Source: Nitrospinota bacterium (GTDB lineage Bacteria > UBA8248). From it: 11,179 nucleotides of DNA. A program made the position numbers and the translations under genes. The stretch is from contig JAPYQX010000071.1 of NCBI GenBank assembly GCA_029937135.1, forward strand, positions 1 through 11,179. Direction: 5' to 3'. How positions within the stretch are numbered: the first letter of the stretch is position 1; every line of letters starts with the position of its first letter. The notes under the pieces were generated by a model. That model did no database searches, was not told the DNA's origin, and saw only the letters and a list, made by a program, of their open reading frames with translations. Shown here piece by piece: positions 1 to 7,046 of this stretch.

Positions 1-1255
1 CGCCGCCGCCGTTGCCGAATCCCATGTAGTACATCGCGGCGCCCTTGCGTTTTCCGGCCTGATAGGCGCGGTGATACTTCTTGAAGAGCGGGAACCGCTG
101 GGAGTTACAGGTAGTGTCGATCTTTATCTTCTTGAGCATTCCGGCGATTGCCTCACACGTCGGCTTGTCGCCCGGGTAGCGGCCGTTCGTCGCAATGAGT
201 TCGGCCTTGAAGCCGTTGGCGAAACCTGCTTCATTCATCAGGCTCTTCGCCTCCGCCATATCGTAGCCCCACCACTTGCGCTTCGGGTTATAACCCGAGA
301 AGTTCCAGGGATGGAGTTGGCCGCCGATGGCATCGGCGCGCCCGCCCAGGATCGTCTTGCGGATCAGGGCATCGTCGATGGCGAGGTTGACCGCGAGCCG
401 CACCTTCCGGTTCGCGAACGGGCCGCCATGCTTTGTGAAAAAGCTCAGGAACATGATCCGGACGGCCGGAACCGCTTTCACGTTCGTTTTCGGGTTCTTC
501 TCAAGGGCCGCTACATACTGCGGAAGAACGCCCCAGGCAACATCGACCTCGCCGGCTTCAAGCGCCTTCACGCGCGTCGCCGCTTCCTTGATTCGCCTGA
601 GGACAACCGTATTCGGCATATCGGGAAACTGCTTCCTGCCCCACCACTTCTTATTCGCCACGAACACCATCTTGTTGCCCTTGGTCCAGGACTTGAGGAC
701 ATAGGGGCCCGAGCCGTAGGTATTCCGCGAAAGGTGGGCCTTCTTCTTGCCCTTGGCATTGAGGCTCATCAGGCCCGCCCAGCGGCTGACCCTGGACAGG
801 ACGCCGTTATCGTGCGTCTTGTTGTGCCAGATGAAGGTCTTATCGTCGATGATCTCAATCCGGTCGAAGGAGGTAAAATACTTCTTCTGACGCGCGGCCT
901 TGAGCACGCGGCTGATCGACCAGACCATCGCCTGCGAGGTGACGGGCGAGCCGTCGGCGAAAACCGCGTCCTTGCGGAGCCAGAACTTGATCTTCTTGGT
1001 CCCTTCGAGGAGTTCGTATTTCTCCGCCAGCCAGGGGATGAGTTTCCCGGTGCCCGTTTCCCTCGAAAGAAGGGTATCGTAGGGCCAGCGCCACACCATG
1101 GCGCCAATGAAGTTCGACGTGCGGTGCGGGTCCATCGTGGGCGGCTCGCCCGACAGGGCGATCGTGACCGAATCCTTCGGAGCCGCCTCGACCGTCCAGG
1201 AAACGCTGAAAACGCCCAGCGCCAAAACAAATAAAATAACGACCAATCTGCGCAT
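1..1255 (-). CDS. ABC transporter family-5 solute-binding protein (DppA/OppA-like), 3' end outside window
   Basis: Reads without a stop on the minus strand for 418 codons and runs off the left edge, so only the C-terminal part is missing (family members are usually about 500-600 residues). It is the periplasmic receptor of a peptide/nickel/opine-type ABC importer. Residues 1 to about 25 form a signal peptide: MRR, a hydrophobic core, then a VEAAP cleavage region. There is no lipobox cysteine, so it is probably free in the periplasm. The mature start (GEPPTMDPHRTSN) and the segment at about residues 75-115, with PWLAEKYE, KFWLRKDAVFADGSPVT and a following MVWS helix, are typical of SBP_bac_5. 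The ATG is preceded by GGAGG (1263-1267) at 7 bases. It is transcribed divergently from the hydrolase at 1488. The only permeases in view are 5.8 kb away on the other strand, so pairing with them is inferred. The ligand cannot be predicted. Confidence 0.93.
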   Translation of the reverse strand, partial: MRRLVVILFVLALGVFSVSWTVEAAPKDSVTIALSGEPPTMDPHRTSNFIGAMVWRWPYDTLLSRETGTGKLIPWLAEKYELLEGTKKIKFWLRKDAVFADGSPVTSQAMVWSISRVLKAARQKKYFTSFDRIEIIDDKTFIWHNKTHDNGVLSRVSRWAGLMSLNAKGKKKAHLSRNTYGSGPYVLKSWTKGNKMVFVANKKWWGRKQFPDMPNTVVLRRIKEAATRVKALEAGEVDVAWGVLPQYVAALEKNPKTNVKAVPAVRIMFLSFFTKHGGPFANRKVRLAVNLAIDDALIRKTILGGRADAIGGQLHPWNFSGYNPKRKWWGYDMAEAKSLMNEAGFANGFKAELIATNGRYPGDKPTCEAIAGMLKKIKIDTTCNSQRFPLFKKYHRAYQAGKRKGAAMYYMGFGNGGG

Positions 1256-1400
1256 ACTTCTCCCTCCCCATATGTCCTGTTGTTCTGCCTTGGTTCCCAA
1301 GACCGGGTCCATCGGCCACCTCCCCGTTGCAGGTGGCATAAGTTGTAAAGATTGGGTATTACGGTATCACTCTTAAATGAAAAGATCAAAAACAATCTGG

Positions 1401-1460
1401 TTCGGAGTAATTGGCAGCCCGAATTACTCCGGAGAAATACCGGTGACCCCCGCAGCGGTA
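1401..1460 (+). promoter_or_regulatory. Structured 5' leader: two consecutive hairpins upstream of hydrolase 1
   Basis: A perfect 10-base inverted repeat, CGGAGTAATT (1403-1412) and AATTACTCCG (1422-1431), encloses a 9-base loop. It extends by a U-G and a U-A pair to 1401-1433. Immediately after it, TACCG (1438-1442) pairs with CGGTA (1456-1460) around a C-rich loop. The elements lie between the candidate promoter and the ribosome binding site at 1474-1480. There is no T-run, so they do not look like a terminator. They could be a dyad operator for a repressor or an RNA control element. The dyad is seen directly; the function is unknown. Confidence 0.45.
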
Positions 1461-1473
1461 AGAGCCTAATTTT

Positions 1474-1480
1474 AAAGGAG
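1474..1480 (+). promoter_or_regulatory. Ribosome binding site of hydrolase 1
   Basis: AAAGGAG sits 7 bases before the ATG at 1488. This strong Shine-Dalgarno fixes that start over the other in-frame options. Confidence 0.8.
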
Positions 1481-1487
1481 ATACCCG

Positions 1488-2666
1488 ATGAGCACCGAGG
1501 AAATCGCAGGTTCATGGTTTCAATATTTTCCCGAGCATTATCTCTGGTCGCAGGTCATGTGCGGCGTGCTCAATCAGAGCCACTCGGGCGGATCGAATCT
1601 CTTCGAAACCGATCAAGTCGGAAAGCGCCTCCTCGGCAAGGAGGGCGACGGCGAGGCTTGGTATCAGGAATGGCATGCGATGGCGGAGAAGACCCAGGCT
1701 CTCGCCGAGGCGGAAGAGAAAAAGGGCCACATGATCACCGCCTCCGCCGCCTACATCCGAAGCGCGATTTACCACTACACCTGCGAGCGGTTCATCCTCC
1801 CCACCGACCCCCGGAAGGAGGCGTCCTACCGCAACCAGCTTCCGCCCTTCGAGAAGGGGATGAAGTTCCGCGTTCCCGATCTCGAGCGCGTGGAAGTCCC
1901 CTACGAAGACACCACCCTCCCCGCCTGGTACCTCCCGCCCAAAAACCCGACGGGCAACGATCCCGCCGTCGCCTTTTTTGACGGCCTCGACACATGCAAG
2001 GAATTCACTTCCCTCGGCGGCGGCCTCGGGCTAAGAGAGCGGAACATCGGCGTCCTCTGCATCGACGGCCCCGGCCAGGGCGAGGCCCTGCGCCTCCAGA
2101 AAATCCCCAGCCGCCACGACTACGAGGTCCCCGGTTCGGCGGCCTTTGATTACCTCGACACCCGCGAGGGGGTCGATTCCTCCCGCATCGGAATCATGGC
2201 CCTCAGCATGGGCGGCTACTACGCCCCGCGAATCGCCGCCTTCGAGCACCGCTACGCCGCCTGCCTCGCCTGGGGCGCGCACTTCGACTACCACGAGGTA
2301 TGGGTCCACCGGCGCAAAGTTCTAGAGGCAGGCGGAACCATCGCCTCCTCTTCCATGTGGCAGCTTCCCTGGGTGCTCGGAAAACCCGACATGGACAGCG
2401 CCATGGAAAAATGCAAGCTGTACACTCTCGCGGGCGTCGCCGAAAAAATCCGGATGCCCATCTGCATCACCCACGGCCAGGACGACAACATCGTCCCCGT
2501 CGATATGGCGCACCGCCTTTACAACGCCTGCGGCTCGCCCGACAAGGAACTCAAGATATTCACCCTCGAAGACGGCGGCAGCCAGCACTGCTGCTTCGAC
2601 AACGGCCCCATGATCGGCAACTGGATCGCCGACTGGTGGATGGACCGCTTCGGGACGGGGGAATAG
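1488..2666 (+). CDS. Alpha/beta hydrolase, FrsA / 2,6-dihydroxypseudooxynicotine hydrolase-like (hydrolase 1)
   Basis: A 392-residue cytoplasmic alpha/beta hydrolase. Residues 1 to about 130 form a helical N-terminal domain with the motifs WFQYFP and TDQVGKRLLG, followed by the hydrolase core. The core has FFDGLD (163-168), CIDGPGQGEA (191-200) and the nucleophile elbow MALSMGGYYAPR with Ser240. The likely acid is Asp333 in HGQDDNIVP and the base is His367 in GGSQHCCFD. The elbow is A-x-S-x-G rather than G-x-S-x-G. This architecture (helical cap plus core) matches FrsA-like esterases and the nicotine-pathway 2,6-dihydroxypseudooxynicotine hydrolase, which breaks a C-C bond next to a ketone. 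Whether this one is a C-C hydrolase or an esterase cannot be told. It is first in a unit with the E1 alpha and beta genes (46-base gap to the next). Two paralogues lie at 9036 and 10299. Confidence 0.85.
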   Translation: MSTEEIAGSWFQYFPEHYLWSQVMCGVLNQSHSGGSNLFETDQVGKRLLGKEGDGEAWYQEWHAMAEKTQALAEAEEKKGHMITASAAYIRSAIYHYTCERFILPTDPRKEASYRNQLPPFEKGMKFRVPDLERVEVPYEDTTLPAWYLPPKNPTGNDPAVAFFDGLDTCKEFTSLGGGLGLRERNIGVLCIDGPGQGEALRLQKIPSRHDYEVPGSAAFDYLDTREGVDSSRIGIMALSMGGYYAPRIAAFEHRYAACLAWGAHFDYHEVWVHRRKVLEAGGTIASSSMWQLPWVLGKPDMDSAMEKCKLYTLAGVAEKIRMPICITHGQDDNIVPVDMAHRLYNACGSPDKELKIFTLEDGGSQHCCFDNGPMIGNWIADWWMDRFGTGE

Positions 2667-2712
2667 TCTGTGCCAATGATCGAAATTTTCGGTTTGTCGA
2701 GAGGAGAGATTC

Positions 2713-3684
2713 GTGCCTGAATCAAAAGGAACATTCAGGAAGGAAAAACTGGGTGAGATGTACCGCACGATGGTGCGGATACGCCGCTTCGAGGAAATGG
2801 CGCAGGAGCTATTCGAGAAGGGCGGGATCATCCGGGGCGGTATTCATGTGAGCGCGGGCCAGGAGGCCTGCTCGGTCGGGGTGTGCTCGGCGCTGAATAA
2901 CGAGGATGCGATACTGACGACTCATAGAGGACACGGCCACTCGATTGCCAAGGGAACTCGGCTGCCCGAAATGATGGCCGAGCTTTTCGGGAAAGTGACC
3001 GGGCTCTGCCACGCCAAGGGCGGCTCCATGCACATCGCCGATGTCTCGAAGGGTCATTATGGGGCGCATTCCATCGTGGGCTCGAACATGCCGATGGCCG
3101 CAGGCATTGGCCTTGCGTTTCAATTCAACGGCCGGGGCCAGGTGGCGGTGCCGTTTTTCGGGGACGGGGCCTCGAACCAGGGCGCGTTTCACGAATCGAT
3201 GAACCTTTGCGCCATATGGAAGTTGCCGGTCGTTTTTTTCTGCGAGAACAACCATTTCGCCTCTTCCACCCGCGCCGATTACTCAACCTCGGTCGAGGAC
3301 ATCAGCACCCGCGCCCAGGGCTACGGCTCGCCCGGCATCACCGTGGACGGCATGGATGTCCTCGCCGTCCACGAGGCGGTGGCCGAGGCGGTGAAACGGG
3401 CGCGGGCGGGCGAGGGGCCCACCCTGATCGAGGCGAAGACTTACCGCTACTACGGGCACTCCCGCCTCGACAAGAAATTCGGCTCCTACCGGGACGAGGC
3501 GGAATGGAACAAGTGGAAGGCGCGCGATCCGCTGACGGTGGCCGAGAAGCTCTTCGGGCTCACCGAGACGGAGATCGAAGGCCACCAGGCGGCGGTCGAG
3601 AAAGAGCTGGCCGAGGCGGTGGCGTTCGCCGAGGCGAGCCCCGAGCCCGAGCCGGAAATGGCGCTGGAGGATATTTTCGGCTGA
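2713..3684 (+). CDS. Thiamine-diphosphate 2-oxoacid/acetoin dehydrogenase E1 component, alpha subunit
   Basis: A 323-residue protein, normal length for the alpha subunit of a heterotetrameric E1 (pyruvate, branched-chain or acetoin dehydrogenase). The thiamine-diphosphate motif is complete: GDG at 150-152 and ENN at 178-180, with the usual spacing of about 27. Other family marks are RRFEEMAQELF near residues 24-34, HVSAGQEA at 45-52, HRGHGHS at 71-77, KGGSMH at 102-107 and YRYYGHS at 244-250. These resemble the AcoA/PdhA group. The start is GTG, with GAGGAG (2701-2706) 6 bases upstream. It lies 46 bases after hydrolase 1 and 56 before the beta subunit, so all three are probably one transcript. 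The enzyme would decarboxylate a 2-oxoacid or cleave acetoin and pass the acyl group to a lipoylated E2, but no E2 or E3 gene is in the window. The substrate (pyruvate, acetoin or other) is not decided by the sequence. Confidence 0.92.
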   Translation: MPESKGTFRKEKLGEMYRTMVRIRRFEEMAQELFEKGGIIRGGIHVSAGQEACSVGVCSALNNEDAILTTHRGHGHSIAKGTRLPEMMAELFGKVTGLCHAKGGSMHIADVSKGHYGAHSIVGSNMPMAAGIGLAFQFNGRGQVAVPFFGDGASNQGAFHESMNLCAIWKLPVVFFCENNHFASSTRADYSTSVEDISTRAQGYGSPGITVDGMDVLAVHEAVAEAVKRARAGEGPTLIEAKTYRYYGHSRLDKKFGSYRDEAEWNKWKARDPLTVAEKLFGLTETEIEGHQAAVEKELAEAVAFAEASPEPEPEMALEDIFG

Positions 3685-3740
3685 CCGATCGATTTTCAAA
3701 TCAAGTTCATAATCCAACCGCTTTTATCCGAGAGGCGACG

Positions 3741-4718
3741 ATGCCGAATATTAAATTTTCAGAAGCGATCACCGAGGCGCTCCGCGAGGAGATGGAGCGT
3801 GACGAAAAAGTCTTTGTGATGGGCGAGGACGTATCGACCCCATCGGTCTCCCCGCTGACGGCGGAACTGGCGGAGCGGTTCGGGACGGCCCGTGTCCGCA
3901 ACACCCCGATCAGCGAACTCGGCTTCACGGGAGCCGCCGTCGGGGCCGCGATGGCAGGCTATCGGCCCGTTCTGGATATGCGGCTGGTGGATTTCACCCT
4001 CGTGGCCATGGACCCCATCGCCAACCAGGCGCCCAAGCTACGCTACATGCTGGGCGGGCAGGTCTCGATTCCCCTCGTCATCCGCACCCCGCAGGGCGGC
4101 GGCGTGCAGAACGGCCCCACGCACGGCCAGGCCCTCGAAAGCTGGTTCATGAAAATCCCCGGCCTCAAGGTGGCCGTCCCGAGCGACGCGGCGGACGCCA
4201 AGGGACTCCTCAAGACTGCCATCCGCGACGATAACCCGGTCATCTTCACCGAATACCGCTCGCTCTATCCGTCCGTGGGGCCGGTGCCGGAGGGGGATGT
4301 CGCCATTCCATTCGGAAAGGCCGCGGTGAAGCGCGAGGGCTCGGACATCACCCTCATCGGCGTGGGCTCAGAGGTGCCGCACTGCCTGGAGGCGGCTGAG
4401 GCGCTTGCCTCGGACGGCATCAGCGCCGAGGTAGTGGACCCCCGGACGATCTCACCACTCGACACCGAGGGGCTGGCGGCTTCCGTGAGCAAGACGGGGC
4501 GTTGCGTCGTGGCCGAGCAGGGACATCTGCACGGAGGAGTGGGCGCCGAAATCGCCGCCGCCCTTCAGGCGATGTTGTTCGGCTCGCTCAAGGCCCCCAT
4601 CGAACGGGTAGCCGCGCTGAACACGCCGATACCCGTTCAGCCCAAAATGGAGGCGTTTGTTCTCCCGAGTGTGGAAAAGATCACCGCCGCCGCGAGAAAA
4701 GCCCTCGATTACGCCTAG
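3741..4718 (+). CDS. Thiamine-diphosphate 2-oxoacid/acetoin dehydrogenase E1 component, beta subunit
   Basis: A 325-residue transketolase-like beta subunit, partner of the upstream alpha subunit. Visible marks are FSEAITEALREEMERD at 6-21, GEDV at 28-31, and RNTPISELGFTGAAVGAA with Glu59, the expected activator of the thiamine ring. Next come the YMLGGQ...PLVIRTPQGGG region, PGLKVAVPSDAADAKGLL, and a C-terminal transketolase domain with VVDPRTISPLD and the HLHGGVGAE segment. The family's usual HSQ after the glycine-rich loop reads HGQ here. The frame is open upstream inside the alpha gene, but homology begins at ATG 3741, which has AGAGG (3731-3735) 5 bases ahead, so I chose that start. It is the last gene of the plus-strand unit and faces a converging operon. 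Confidence 0.93.
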   Translation: MPNIKFSEAITEALREEMERDEKVFVMGEDVSTPSVSPLTAELAERFGTARVRNTPISELGFTGAAVGAAMAGYRPVLDMRLVDFTLVAMDPIANQAPKLRYMLGGQVSIPLVIRTPQGGGVQNGPTHGQALESWFMKIPGLKVAVPSDAADAKGLLKTAIRDDNPVIFTEYRSLYPSVGPVPEGDVAIPFGKAAVKREGSDITLIGVGSEVPHCLEAAEALASDGISAEVVDPRTISPLDTEGLAASVSKTGRCVVAEQGHLHGGVGAEIAAALQAMLFGSLKAPIERVAALNTPIPVQPKMEAFVLPSVEKITAAARKALDYA

Positions 4719-4727
4719 GGCGAGCTG

Positions 4728-4777
4728 AGTTTCTCAAAACCCCCGGGGGCCAGAGCCCTCGGAGTTCTGGAGAAACT
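4728..4777. terminator. Nested inverted repeats between convergent genes, candidate bidirectional terminator
   Basis: AGTTTCTC (4728-4735) pairs with GAGAAACT (4770-4777). Inside lie CCCCCGGGGG (4740-4749), a GGGGGC/GCCCTC hairpin with a CAGA loop (4745-4760, one G-U pair), and CCAGA/TCTGG (4750-4754 with 4766-4770). The right arm overlaps the stop codon of the FAH gene. The position between converging stops suggests a shared terminator, but there is no clear T-run on the plus strand and only TTTT on the minus strand. Confidence 0.4.
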
Positions 4778-5759
4778 ACTCGGCCGCGACAATGGGGTTG
4801 CGCAGGATACCCAGATGCTCGACCTCGCACTCGACAACATGGCCCGGCTTCAGGAAATAAGGCTCGGGGTCGGGCTGCTCGTTGGCGACGCCGCCGAAGG
4901 TCCCCGATGAGATGATGTCTCCCGGTTCGAGCGTCATCTGGCTGAAAAAAGAAATCAGCGTCGGGATATCGAAGATCATGTCCGTCAGCCGCTCGTGCTG
5001 GCGCACGTCGCCGTTCACGCGGCACTCCACCAGAAGCTCGCTTGGGTTCGGAACCTCGTCGGCAGTGACGATATAAGGACCGATCGGGTTGGTGGTGTCG
5101 AAATTCTTTCCGAGAAAAACCCCGCCCAACGCCGGAGAGCGCTGGACCTCGCGAGCGGTGAGGTCGTTGTAAATCGTGTAGCCGACGATGGCGTCGAAGG
5201 CATCCTCGGGCTTAACGTCCTTACAGCGCTTTCCGATGACAATGCCCACCTCCACCTCGTAGTCGAAACGCTGGGTCTGCCTCGGGTGGATCACCGCTTC
5301 CTCGTGTCCGATGAGGGATGAAATAAACCGGGGCGCGCCGGCGACGTTTTCGGGCGCTTTGTTTCCGGTGTTCTCAACATGTTTTTTCGAGTTGAGGCCG
5401 GTATGTAGAAATTTGCCCGGCCGGGGAATCACGGCGCGAAGGCGGAAGTGTTTCGGCTTGAGGGCGCAAAGCTCCCCGCTTGGCCCAACGGGTTCCGCGC
5501 CGGAGCGGAGGTCGCTTTCGGCGAAGTCCACCGCCACACGGGCGGCGTCGAGGGCGGGAGCGCCGCCCGCCAGAAATTCGGTCATATCGCGGGGAATTCG
5601 CGCGTTCGCCATCGCGTAGGGGCGGCCCTCCCCCTCCTCGCGCGCAAGATAAGCCGCATAGGTAAGTCTGAGATCGGCCATGTTTCCGTTCGACAAAACG
5701 GCGCCCAGCCGATCTCCCGTCGCGCCGGGGGCCGTGTTCCGGTAGGTGGCGAGTTTCAT
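4776..5759 (-). CDS. Fumarylacetoacetate hydrolase (FAH) family protein
   Basis: A 327-residue protein. An N-terminal domain of about 105 residues precedes the FAH catalytic domain (from about residue 110). Metal-ligand candidates are Glu168 and Glu170 in FDYEVEVGIVIGK and Asp199 in YNDLTAREVQ. Further family marks are HTGLNSKKHVENTG (119-132), GKNFDTTNPIGPYIVT (217-232) and TLEPGDIISSGTFGG (276-290). FAH-family enzymes use Mg2+ or Ca2+ to hydrolyse, hydrate or decarboxylate oxo-acids from aromatic catabolism (fumarylpyruvate, fumarylacetoacetate, 2-oxohepta-3-ene-dioate). Which reaction applies is not visible. Start: ATG with GAGGA (5767-5771) 7 bases ahead. The frame is open for 21 more codons upstream, but that would run into the preceding VOC gene and lacks homology. 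It is the second gene of an operon with the VOC protein (34-base gap), which supports a ring-cleavage then hydrolysis route. Confidence 0.92.
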   Translation of the reverse strand: MKLATYRNTAPGATGDRLGAVLSNGNMADLRLTYAAYLAREEGEGRPYAMANARIPRDMTEFLAGGAPALDAARVAVDFAESDLRSGAEPVGPSGELCALKPKHFRLRAVIPRPGKFLHTGLNSKKHVENTGNKAPENVAGAPRFISSLIGHEEAVIHPRQTQRFDYEVEVGIVIGKRCKDVKPEDAFDAIVGYTIYNDLTAREVQRSPALGGVFLGKNFDTTNPIGPYIVTADEVPNPSELLVECRVNGDVRQHERLTDMIFDIPTLISFFSQMTLEPGDIISSGTFGGVANEQPDPEPYFLKPGHVVECEVEHLGILRNPIVAAE

Positions 5760-5793
5760 ATGATCTTCCTCGAATTCATGGTTAAAGAAGGCT

Positions 5794-6756
5794 TCAGGAG
5801 GCTGCGATTTCCCGGGCGACATCGTATTGGTTGCCGTAGTCCAGCTCCACAGTTTTCATGCCGTGTGATATTTCGATTTTGATTCCGTCCGGATCCTTGA
5901 AATAGAACTTCATCCCTCCGCTCCAGTTCTGGGGGCGCGGCGCCTGGACGATCTCCACTCCCTTGCCGGCGAGGAACTCGTGCGCGGCGAGGAGGGCGTC
6001 GGTGCTCTCGATGTCGAGGGCAATCTGCTGAAGAGAACCGCGCCCGCCGAAGGGCAAGGGCTCATCCACTTCATCCGGGGCAAGCTGGACGAGTACGAGA
6101 TTGTGGTGCTCCTCGGTGTTGCTCAGCCAGGCGATCCCGTGTGGGACGGCGGCCTGAAGAGCAGGCTCGGGCGGATTCGCGCCCCGGCGGTCTGAGAGAC
6201 GAAAACCGAACATCTCCTCGTACCAGTCGATGGATTTCTGAATGTCCCGCGCATAAATGCCCACGTGCGACAAAAACTCGACTTGTATCACCCCAGCAGT
6301 CTCGACGCTCCGTTGCGGCTGGGGAGGAAGGCCGGGAGTGTTGAAAATTTCTATCTTGTTGCCATCCGGATCCTTCATATAGAACTGAAGCACCCCGAGC
6401 ACCGGGCCCCTTTTCAGGGGAGAATGAATTGTGACGCCTGCCGATACCACCGCCTCGTAGGCCGCCTCGACAACTGCCTCGGAGGCTACATGAAGGGCAA
6501 ACTGCTGGAGATTATTTGGCCGCCTCGCTTCGGGCGCCGAAAGGGCCTCGGCGGGATACTGAATCAATGTCAGGTCATGATGGAGATTCGAGTAGCGCAG
6601 CCAGGAGATTCCTTCCGGCGCGGCGGGCTCGTCAGTGTTTCCGCCGGGGAGGTAATCCGAGAGCCGGTAACCGAGGACATCATGATACCAGCGAATCGAA
6701 CGCTCGTGATCCTTCACATAGAGACCGATATGATCCAGCTTCGCCTGGACGGACAT
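5794..6756 (-). CDS. Two-domain VOC/glyoxalase-fold protein, extradiol dioxygenase-like
   Basis: A 320-residue protein with two VOC modules. Module 1 (about 6-140) starts LDHIGLYVKDHERSIRWY; module 2 (about 160-298) starts LSHVGIYARDIQKSIDWY. Each carries a conserved HH (59-60 and 217-218) and ends DPDGxKIEI. By aligning the modules, the metal-ligand positions read His9/His89/Glu136 in module 1 and His164/Asp248/Glu295 in module 2. Proteins of this build include catechol and dihydroxybiphenyl extradiol dioxygenases, which use Fe(II) or Mn(II) to open catechol rings, but related ones are isomerases or of unknown function. The pairing with an FAH enzyme 34 bases downstream favours a dioxygenase role. 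The start ATG has GGAGG (6766-6770) 9 bases ahead within a purine-rich run. It is first in its operon and divergent from the permeases. Confidence 0.87.
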   Translation of the reverse strand: MSVQAKLDHIGLYVKDHERSIRWYHDVLGYRLSDYLPGGNTDEPAAPEGISWLRYSNLHHDLTLIQYPAEALSAPEARRPNNLQQFALHVASEAVVEAAYEAVVSAGVTIHSPLKRGPVLGVLQFYMKDPDGNKIEIFNTPGLPPQPQRSVETAGVIQVEFLSHVGIYARDIQKSIDWYEEMFGFRLSDRRGANPPEPALQAAVPHGIAWLSNTEEHHNLVLVQLAPDEVDEPLPFGGRGSLQQIALDIESTDALLAAHEFLAGKGVEIVQAPRPQNWSGGMKFYFKDPDGIKIEISHGMKTVELDYGNQYDVAREIAAS

Positions 6757-6953
6757 AGACCCTCTCCTCCGCGCCGGGTGGCAGCGGGATTTCGATAGAA
6801 AACCACGCTAAATCTGACATTGAACACCGGCATCCTACGAGATTCGCCACCTGGATGTCCATCTAGGCGGCTCCGTGGGCGACTCCGCCGGCGCACCCCG
6901 CGGGGGTCCAGGATTTCGGCTCGGGCCGCCCTTCTCCGGATTCATTTCCTGCC

Positions 6954-6982
6954 TTGACGGCGGCGAAAAAGAACGCGAGGAT
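6954..6982 (+). promoter_or_regulatory. Candidate sigma-70 promoter for permease operon
   Basis: TTGACG (6954-6959, five of six consensus bases) is followed by a 17-base gap and GAGGAT (6977-6982, three of six). It is correctly placed and oriented about 65 bases before the permease start. The -10 box is poor, so this is tentative. Confidence 0.35.
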
Positions 6983-7007
6983 TGCACTGCATACGGAACA
7001 ATGAGTC

Positions 7008-7030
7008 CGGGAGAATTCTTCCCGATTTTT
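7008..7030 (+). terminator. Terminator-like hairpin in the permease leader
   Basis: CGGGA (7008-7012) pairs with TCCCG (7020-7024), extendable by a G-U pair, around an AATTC loop, and is followed by A and five T residues (7025-7030). It has the shape of a short intrinsic terminator yet lies between the candidate promoter and the permease ATG at 7047. It could act as an attenuator, stop readthrough from upstream, or be chance. The stem is short. Confidence 0.35.
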
Positions 7031-7046
7031 GCCCACAGGTGGCTTT

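Larger units (their letters stand above)
1256..1487. promoter_or_regulatory. Divergent intergenic control region
   Basis: These 232 bases separate the divergent binding-protein and hydrolase genes and must hold both promoters. Plus-strand candidate: TTGTAA (1343-1348), 16-base gap, TATCAC (1365-1370). Minus-strand candidate: TTGATC (complement of 1384-1389), 17-base gap, TACCGT (complement of 1361-1366). Both are weak matches to the sigma-70 consensus and overlap each other, so the two directions could be co-regulated. The stretch is more AT-rich than the flanking genes. The hydrolase-proximal half holds two hairpins (listed separately). No coding potential is convincing here. Confidence 0.4.
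6757..7046. promoter_or_regulatory. Divergent intergenic region between VOC operon and permease operon
   Basis: This 290-base stretch has no convincing gene. It must hold promoters for both directions. It contains a small perfect hairpin, ACCCC-GCG-GGGGT (6895-6907), and a plus-strand promoter candidate and a terminator-like hairpin listed separately. I see no good sigma-70 match for the VOC direction. Confidence 0.5.

Noticed and set aside
71..1234. Long plus-strand open frame opposite the binding-protein gene
   Set aside because: Antisense shadow: its product has no recognisable family features, while the minus strand encodes a signal peptide and SBP_bac_5 motifs over the same bases.
1401..1487. 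Calling a cobalamin riboswitch as a feature
   Set aside because: Only a loose core-like stretch is visible; the flanking conserved boxes and expected length are absent and no B12-related gene follows.
3207..3740. N-terminal extension of the E1 beta frame into the alpha gene
   Set aside because: E1 beta homology starts at ATG 3741; the upstream part is an Arg/Gly-rich out-of-frame reading of the alpha subunit.
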